A DNA stretch of 64,000 nt. Origin: Geminicoccaceae bacterium (GTDB lineage Bacteria > Pseudomonadota > Alphaproteobacteria > Geminicoccales > Geminicoccaceae). Shown here one piece after another: positions 58,974-64,000 of this stretch. The stretch is taken from NCBI GenBank assembly GCA_028279345.1, contig JANQNY010000016.1:1-64000 (forward strand), written 5' to 3'. Made by a program: the position numbers and the translations under genes. Each line of letters opens with the position of its first letter. Position 1 is the first letter of the stretch. Under the pieces are notes generated by a model. It ran no database searches. It was given only the letters and a program-made list of their open reading frames with translations, and was not told the DNA's origin.

Positions 58974-58997
58974 CGTTATGCGTGATCATGCATAGCG
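58974..58997. promoter_or_regulatory. ModE-like operator palindrome
   Basis: CGTTATGC (58974-58981) and GCATAGCG (58990-58997) are inverted repeats with one mismatch, separated by 8 bases. They resemble the E. coli ModE half-site pattern CGnTATAT...ATATAACG. The site lies between the modE-like gene and modA, 27 bases before the modA ATG. Repression of modABC when molybdate is plentiful is the likely function. Confidence 0.6.
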
Positions 58998-59023
58998 CCA
59001 AGGACCGAGCGGAGCGATCGACC

Positions 59024-59764
59024 ATGCGCTCGACATTGCTCGCCGCGATGCTCGTTGCCGCCCACGGCGGCCTTGCCCGCGCTGAGCCCATCACCGTATT
59101 CGCTGCGGCGAGCCTCACGGACGCGCTGGAGGCGGTCGGCGCGGCCTACGGTGCGAGGACCGGCGCCGAGCTCCGCTTTGCCTTCGCCTCGTCATCAACG
59201 CTCGCGCGGCAGATCGAGGCGGGGGCGCCGGCGCACATCTACGTGTCGGCCGACGAGCGCTGGATGGACGATCTCGAGGCCCAAGGCCTCATCGAACCGG
59301 GGACACGGGTGAGCCCGATCGGCAATCGGCTCGTGGTGATTGCCGCCGACGAGCCTAAGGGTGCTGCCGGTGACATCGGGGCTCTCCTCAATGTGGACGG
59401 TCGTCTCGCGGTTGGTGATCCGGAGCATGTGCCCGCCGGTCGCTATGCGCGCGACGCCTTGGAAACACTGGAGATTTGGGACGATGTCGAGCCGCGGCTG
59501 GCGCGCGCCGACAACGCGCGGGCGGCCCTCGCGCTCGTCGAGCGAGGCGAGGCGCCCTATGGCGTCGTCTATGCAACCGATGCGGCAGTCGTCGACCATA
59601 TCGACGTGGTGAGCACCTTTCCGGCCGATAGCCACACGCCGATCACCTATCCCTTCGCCATCGTCGCGGGCGGCGACGGCGCGGATGTACGCGACTTCTT
59701 TACCTTCATGACCGGCGACGAGGCGCTCGCGATCTATGCGCGTTTCGGCTTCGTCGTCGGCTGA
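59024..59764 (+). CDS. modA: molybdate ABC transporter substrate-binding protein
   Basis: 246-residue periplasmic molybdate/tungstate receptor. From ATG 59024 it has a short signal peptide (MRSTLLAAMLVAAHGGLARA) followed at once by EPITVFAAASLTDALEAVG, the family N-terminus with the oxyanion Ser. The SSSTLARQIEAGAPAHIYVS segment and VYATDAA tyrosine site are also typical. The frame back to 58949 adds no signal. It is followed by modB with a 9-base gap. Confidence 0.94.
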   Translation: MRSTLLAAMLVAAHGGLARAEPITVFAAASLTDALEAVGAAYGARTGAELRFAFASSSTLARQIEAGAPAHIYVSADERWMDDLEAQGLIEPGTRVSPIGNRLVVIAADEPKGAAGDIGALLNVDGRLAVGDPEHVPAGRYARDALETLEIWDDVEPRLARADNARAALALVERGEAPYGVVYATDAAVVDHIDVVSTFPADSHTPITYPFAIVAGGDGADVRDFFTFMTGDEALAIYARFGFVVG

Positions 59765-59773
59765 GGGGCGCTC

Positions 59774-60460
59774 GTGCTTTCCGAAGCGGAGTGGCAGGCG
59801 CTTGCCCTGAGCCTCAAGATCTCGCTCGTGGCCGTGGGCGTGGCCCTGCCTTTCGCGGTGCTGGCGGCGCTCGCGCTCGCTCGTGGGCGCTTTCCGGGCC
59901 GCGCGCTCCTCGACGGGCTCGTGCATTTGCCGCTCGTCTTGCCACCGGTGGTGATGGGCTATCTCTTGCTCGTCACCTTCGGCACCCGTGGACCGCTTGG
60001 CGGCTGGCTTCTCGAGACGTTCGGCATTCGCTTTGTCTTCAGCTGGACGGGTGCCGCGCTCGCGGCTGCGGTCGTCACCTTTCCCTTTCAGGTGCGCGCC
60101 ATCCGCCTCGCCATCGAAGCCATCGATCCGGGGCTGATGCAGGCCGCGGAAACGCTGGGCGCAGGCCCGGTCGACCGGTTCGTCAATGTGATCCTGCCGT
60201 TGGCGTTGCCCGGGATCATCGCCGGCGCCATCACCGCGTTCGCCGCGAGCCTCGGCGAGTTCGGCGCGATCATCACCTTCGTCTCGAACATCCCGGGCGA
60301 GACGCGCACGATCCCGCTGGCCATCTACACGGCCATCCAGACGCCCGGCGGCGAAGCCGCCGCTGCGCGACTCGTCGCCTTGGCGATCATGCTCGCCTGT
60401 CTGGGCCTCGTGCTTTCCGAGGTGGCGGCACGCCGCGTGCGGACGCTGATGGGTCAGTGA
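59774..60460 (+). CDS. modB: molybdate ABC transporter permease
   Basis: 228-residue permease with five to six helices (LKISLVAVGVALPFAVLAAL; LVLPPVVMGYLLLVTFG; ALAAAVVTFPFQVRAIRLAI). The EAA-like loop is MQAAETLGAGPVDRFVNVIL and the ModB motif FAASLGEFGAIITFVSNIPG is intact. GTG start 59774. Its stop overlaps the modC GTG (GTGA). Forms the membrane channel for molybdate. Confidence 0.94.
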   Translation: MLSEAEWQALALSLKISLVAVGVALPFAVLAALALARGRFPGRALLDGLVHLPLVLPPVVMGYLLLVTFGTRGPLGGWLLETFGIRFVFSWTGAALAAAVVTFPFQVRAIRLAIEAIDPGLMQAAETLGAGPVDRFVNVILPLALPGIIAGAITAFAASLGEFGAIITFVSNIPGETRTIPLAIYTAIQTPGGEAAAARLVALAIMLACLGLVLSEVAARRVRTLMGQ

Positions 60461-61548
60461 GCCTCGAGGTTGCCGTCTGCCATCGCCTGGGCGCCTTCAC
60501 GTTGGATGCGGCCTTCACCGTCGACGAGCCGGGCGTCACGGCGCTCTTCGGTCCGTCGGGGGCGGGCAAGTCGACGCTCGTGCAGGCGGTGGCGGGGCTC
60601 ATCCGCCCGGACAAGGGACGCATCGTGCTGGATGGCGAGGTCGTCTTCGACGCCGGGAGCGGTCGTCACCTGCCGGCACGCCGACGGCGCATCGGCTATG
60701 TCTTCCAGGAGGGGCGGCTCTTTCCGCATCGCTCGGTTGCCGACAATCTGCGCTTCGGCGCTAGGCGCGCCGGCGGGCGGCCGGCGACGGTCGGGTTCGA
60801 CGAGACGGTCGAGCTCTTGGGCATCGACCACCTGCTCGGTCGCAGGCCACGGGCGCTCTCGGGCGGTGAACGTCAGCGTGTGGCGCTCGGCCGTGCGCTG
60901 CTCTCGTCGCCGCGGCTGCTTCTCCTCGACGAGCCGCTCGCCGCACTCGACCAGGCGCGCAAGGCTGAGATCCTGCCATTCCTCGCTCGGCTCCGCGACG
61001 AGGCGCGGGTGCCGATGGTCTACGTCACCCACGCGCTCGACGAGATCACCCAGCTCGCCGACACGCTCGTCCTGTTGAACGAGGGCCGGGTCGTGGCCAC
61101 GGCACCGGTGCTCGATGCGATGGCGCGGCTCGACCTCTTGCCATTCACCGGCGAAGCGGAGGCGGGCGCCGTCATCGCGTGCACGGTCGAACGACACGAC
61201 ACGGCGGACGCGTTGACCGCCCTCGCATTTCCCGGCGGCACGATTTGGGTGTCGGCGCTGCCCGCACCGATCGGGGCCCGGCTCCGCGTGCGCATCCGGG
61301 CGCGCGACGTGCTCCTGGCGGTGACGGCTGATGTCTCGACCAGCGCGAACACCGTGCTGGAGGGTCGCGTCGAGGCGATCCGGGACGAGGGCAGGGGCGT
61401 CGTCGACCTGCAGCTCCGAGTAGGTGCGGCGCTCATTGTCGCGCGGCTGACGCGCCGTTCGCTGGCGCGGCTCGGCCTTGTCGTGGGCGCACGAGCAACG
61501 GCCCTTGTCAAAGCGGTCTCGATCGAGGCTCGCGCCTATTCGAGCTGA
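60457..61548 (+). CDS. modC: molybdate ABC transporter ATP-binding protein
   Basis: 363-residue ATPase. Walker A GPSGAGKSTLV, Q-loop YVFQEGRLFPH, signature LSGGERQRVALGRA, Walker B LLLLDEPLAALD, H-loop YVTHAL; then a C-terminal MOP domain (about 290-360) for molybdate sensing. The start is GTG 60457 overlapping the modB stop. The frame is open back to 59791 through modB, but that part is out of frame with the real ModB protein and is rejected. Last gene of modABC. Confidence 0.94.
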   Translation: MSLEVAVCHRLGAFTLDAAFTVDEPGVTALFGPSGAGKSTLVQAVAGLIRPDKGRIVLDGEVVFDAGSGRHLPARRRRIGYVFQEGRLFPHRSVADNLRFGARRAGGRPATVGFDETVELLGIDHLLGRRPRALSGGERQRVALGRALLSSPRLLLLDEPLAALDQARKAEILPFLARLRDEARVPMVYVTHALDEITQLADTLVLLNEGRVVATAPVLDAMARLDLLPFTGEAEAGAVIACTVERHDTADALTALAFPGGTIWVSALPAPIGARLRVRIRARDVLLAVTADVSTSANTVLEGRVEAIRDEGRGVVDLQLRVGAALIVARLTRRSLARLGLVVGARATALVKAVSIEARAYSS

Positions 61549-61556
61549 GCGAACCC

Positions 61557-62396
61557 TCAACCGACGAAGGCGACGATGGCGCCCGCGGCATCCTCTGCCG
61601 CGACCGCGAAGCCGCGCTGCGTCTCGTGAGTGGCGACGCCATTGCCGGCAACGCAGCGGCGCGCCTCGGCAAGGTCGGTGCAGCGAATCTCGACAGCCGC
61701 GTAGGGTGCGGGTGACGGACGCAGGCCCGGAAATCGCTGGCGAAGCGCGCGGGGTTCCAAGAGGACGATGGCGGCGGTCCCGGTCGCGACTTCGAATCCG
61801 CCCGCGACGGGCGTCGTGCGACCAGCGCCGAATAGGCCGGCAAGAGCATGCGCTGCGCCCTCCGGGTGGTCGATGGCCGCGAACAAGCCCGCCAGAGCGC
61901 GTGCACCGTTCGCGTGCCGCCTCAGGCCCGGCTGCCAGACGGTCTCGCGGGTGTGGTGCTGGCAGAGGAAGGCATGGCCCAGCGGGACCGCGTCGGGCGC
62001 GAACGATGCCACGGTGAATGCCGCGCGGCTGGTGGTTCCGTCGCTGAGCTCGACGGGTCGCTCGAAGTCCACGGGATCGCCGATGGAGACACCTCGCGCT
62101 CTGAGAACCTGCACGCCCTCGCGCGTGTCGGCGATTTGGCAGGCGACGGTGGCGATCCCTTCATCGGCGGCGAGCGTTGCGCGGTAGGCGGCATTGGCCG
62201 GTGTCGGAGCAACGATGCCGAGCAGTTCGACATAGTCCTCCTCAAACATGATCGTGTGGTTAGCCGTTCCCATATGCGCGCTGTGCCAGCCCTTGGGGCT
62301 CACGGTGAACCCGAGGCGTCGCCATTGCTCGGCCGCGGCATCTAGGTTGTGAACGAGCAGGAAGACGTGATCGATGCCGGTGACCGGGTGCGGCAT
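61557..62396 (-). CDS. VOC-superfamily (glyoxalase-like) protein
   Basis: About 279 residues with two glyoxalase/bleomycin-resistance half domains: GIDHVFLLVHNLDAAAEQWR near the N-terminus and a second repeat around AAVEIRCTDLAEARRCV. Potential metal ligands include the first His (IDHVF) and later His/Glu residues (LCQHH). This layout is the Glyoxalase_3-like group, whose substrates are largely unknown. ATG 62396 is used; a TTG at 62411 overlapping the molybdoenzyme stop would add five residues and would couple the two genes. Its place after the molybdoenzyme suggests a shared pathway. Confidence 0.82.
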   Translation of the reverse strand: MPHPVTGIDHVFLLVHNLDAAAEQWRRLGFTVSPKGWHSAHMGTANHTIMFEEDYVELLGIVAPTPANAAYRATLAADEGIATVACQIADTREGVQVLRARGVSIGDPVDFERPVELSDGTTSRAAFTVASFAPDAVPLGHAFLCQHHTRETVWQPGLRRHANGARALAGLFAAIDHPEGAAHALAGLFGAGRTTPVAGGFEVATGTAAIVLLEPRALRQRFPGLRPSPAPYAAVEIRCTDLAEARRCVAGNGVATHETQRGFAVAAEDAAGAIVAFVG

Positions 62397-62407
62397 GGCT
62401 GGGGGAT

Positions 62408-64000
62408 TCAAGACGCGGCCATCGCGGCGGGCTCATCTTTCATGAGCCAGACCGCCGTGTCGTGGAAGACCGCGCCGCGGGCGGGGCGGGCCGGCTCGGC
62501 GCTGATCAGGCGGTTGATCCCGACACCCTCGATGAAGGCGTCGTTGGGCCAGATGCTCTCGATCGTCAGCGTGCCCGCGAGCGCGCCCTCCCGGCGTTCG
62601 GCGTGGAGCAGGATCGAGCCCAAGCGATTGCCGATGCGGACGAGGTCACCGTCGGCGATGGCGAGCGCGTCGGCATCGGTGGGCGGGATCAGCAAGGTCG
62701 GACGCCCCATCTTGGCGCGGCTCGTCCGGGTTTCGCTAAAGCTCGTGTTGAGGAATTCGCGCGCCGGCCCGGCAACGAGGCGATAGGGGTGCTGTTCCGT
62801 CCGCTCGTCGATGATGGGCGCGTGGTCCGGGAAGGCTGAGATGCCGTCCGCATCCACGCCGAGCGCGGCCCAGGGCGCCTTGAAGCGGAACTTGCCATGC
62901 TCGGTCGGAAACCCGTCGAGGAAGTGGGCCGTCCGGAAATCGGGCGCGAGGTCGAGGCCTTCGTTGGCGACGATGGTGTCGAAATCGGGCCAGCCGGAAG
63001 CTCTAAGGCTCGCCTCGATCAACTCGCGCGCGGTCATGCCGAAGCCAGGGTGCTGCGCGCCGACGCGCCTCGCAATCTCCTGGATGACCCAGTGGTTCTC
63101 CCGACACTCGGCCGGCGGGTCGAAGCGTTTGGGGCTAATCTGCAGGATCGTGTGCCCCGAGGCGCGATAGATGTCGTCGTGCTCGAGGAACATGGTCGCC
63201 GGCAGCACGAGGTCTGCGTGCTTGGCCGTGTCGGTCATGAACTGCTCATGCACCGCGACGAACAGGTCGTCACGTTTGAGGCCCCCGAGCACGCGATCGA
63301 GCTCGGGCGCGACACAGGCTGGGTTGACGTTCTGCACGAGCATCGCCTCGACCGGCGGACCTCCCTTGAGCGCGTCATCATCGCCCGTCAGCACGCGACC
63401 GATCTGCGACATGTCCAGCATGCGGACCCGATGGTCGTGCACATCCGCACCGTTGATGAGCGTCAGCTCATGGGCGTACAGGTCACCCTGGTTGTAGAGC
63501 GCACCACCACCCTCTACTTGCCAGGCGCCCGTGACCGCCGGCAGGCACGCCGCGGCATGCATGCTCATGGCGCCGTTGCGCGAGCGCGTGAAACCGAAGC
63601 CGAGCCGGATGTAGCTCCGCTGCGTCGCGCCGTAGAGCCGCGCGAAGTCGCGAATCGACTGAGGCTCTAGGCCGCAGATCTCGGCCGCCCATTCGGGTGT
63701 TCGCGTTTCGAGGTGCGCTTCGAGCCCCTGTGGGTCGTCGGTGTAGCGCTCCAGATAGGAACGGTCGGCCAAGCCTTCTTTGAACAGGACGTGCATCACG
63801 CCGCAGGCGAGCGCTGCGTCGGTGCCCGGGCGCACCGGCAGATGCAGGTCTGCCTGCTGCGCCGTCGGCGACCGGTAGGGATCGACGACCACGAGCTTGG
63901 CACCCTTGCGCCGCGCCTGGGCGATGAAGCTCATCAGCTGGACCTGCGTCGCCACGGCATTGAGGCCCCAGAGGACGATCACCTCCGAGTGCGGGATCTC
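62408..64000 (-). CDS. molybdopterin-dependent oxidoreductase, C-terminal part (partial, open at right edge)
   Basis: At least 530 residues of a DMSO-reductase-superfamily molybdoenzyme; the frame is open to base 64000, so its N-terminus lies outside. Visible: EVIVLWGLNAVATQ and KLVVVDPYRSPTAQQADLHL (cofactor dinucleotide binding), RPGTDAALACGVMHVL, MLVQNVNPACVAPE, TAKHADLVLPATMFLEHDD, and the C-terminal beta-barrel domain (YRLVAGPAREFLNTSFS, ALAIADGDLVRIGN). No signal-peptide evidence is available. The N-terminal [4Fe-4S] motif and metal ligand are outside the window, so formate-dehydrogenase, transhydroxylase or other activity cannot be told apart. Adjacent to modABC, fitting a molybdenum need. 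Confidence 0.9.
   Translation of the reverse strand, partial: EIPHSEVIVLWGLNAVATQVQLMSFIAQARRKGAKLVVVDPYRSPTAQQADLHLPVRPGTDAALACGVMHVLFKEGLADRSYLERYTDDPQGLEAHLETRTPEWAAEICGLEPQSIRDFARLYGATQRSYIRLGFGFTRSRNGAMSMHAAACLPAVTGAWQVEGGGALYNQGDLYAHELTLINGADVHDHRVRMLDMSQIGRVLTGDDDALKGGPPVEAMLVQNVNPACVAPELDRVLGGLKRDDLFVAVHEQFMTDTAKHADLVLPATMFLEHDDIYRASGHTILQISPKRFDPPAECRENHWVIQEIARRVGAQHPGFGMTARELIEASLRASGWPDFDTIVANEGLDLAPDFRTAHFLDGFPTEHGKFRFKAPWAALGVDADGISAFPDHAPIIDERTEQHPYRLVAGPAREFLNTSFSETRTSRAKMGRPTLLIPPTDADALAIADGDLVRIGNRLGSILLHAERREGALAGTLTIESIWPNDAFIEGVGINRLISAEPARPARGAVFHDTAVWLMKDEPAAMAAS

Noticed and set aside
59791-60456. N-terminal extension of modC through modB
   Set aside because: The frame is open by chance; ModB is encoded in another frame and modC has a GTG start overlapping its stop.

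Overview
The window is a dense, high-GC chromosomal stretch of an alphaproteobacterium, probably a free-living heterotroph of Rhodospirillales type. This is inferred from gene content: TAXI-type TRAP and Tct transporters, an aglEFGAK-like alpha-glucoside operon, cytochrome bo3 oxidase, RibBX, and the rplU-rpmA-obgE-proB cluster. No rRNA, tRNA, CRISPR array, integrase or replication origin was found. Genes are packed, often with ATGA or GTGA stop/start overlaps.

Left part (1-24.2 kb): a class-III aminotransferase runs off the left edge and reads in frame into the start of a PEP-mutase/isocitrate-lyase domain. Divergently, a cystathionine gamma-lyase is coupled to two small exported proteins, a FrnE-like DsbA protein and a CinA-like protein. 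A GGDEF protein with a degenerate EAL domain follows. Two TAXI-TRAP uptake systems face each other at 7.7-14.7 kb, with the C-terminal scrap of a DctM permease between them. Then come a lipoprotein, an M20 amidohydrolase, a PLDc_N membrane peptide, an SDR, a GNAT, a GNAT-HAD fusion, and a coupled penicillin-acylase/GH3 pair.

Middle part (24.2-45.6 kb): housekeeping genes. ruvX diverges from gatCAB. A decayed IS630 transposase sits beside cyoABCD. Next are pgm, eda, speDE and rplU-rpmA-obgE-proB (with a readable promoter), a YbdK-type carboxylate-amine ligase, ribBX, and a tctCBA citrate-type uptake system.

Accessory island (about 45.65-48.15 kb): a visibly AT-rich insert between tctA and moaA, with its own strong promoter. 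It holds a 95-residue single-TM protein and a 579-residue protein with an HExxH-18x-E zincin signature. Neither is a standard chromosomal gene. This is the best candidate here for an undescribed, possibly conflict or defence, module.

Right part (48.2-64 kb): moaA, nadK, a DMT exporter, a PAS protein, exoD broken by one extra T, the aglEFGAK alpha-glucoside uptake/hydrolysis operon, modE-modABC with a ModE-like palindrome upstream of modA, a VOC protein and a molybdopterin oxidoreductase running off the right edge. moaA, modABC and the molybdoenzyme fit together: cofactor synthesis, molybdate uptake and a consumer enzyme. A recurring feature is a 13-bp intercistronic hairpin directly after each of the three TRAP/Tct binding-protein genes.
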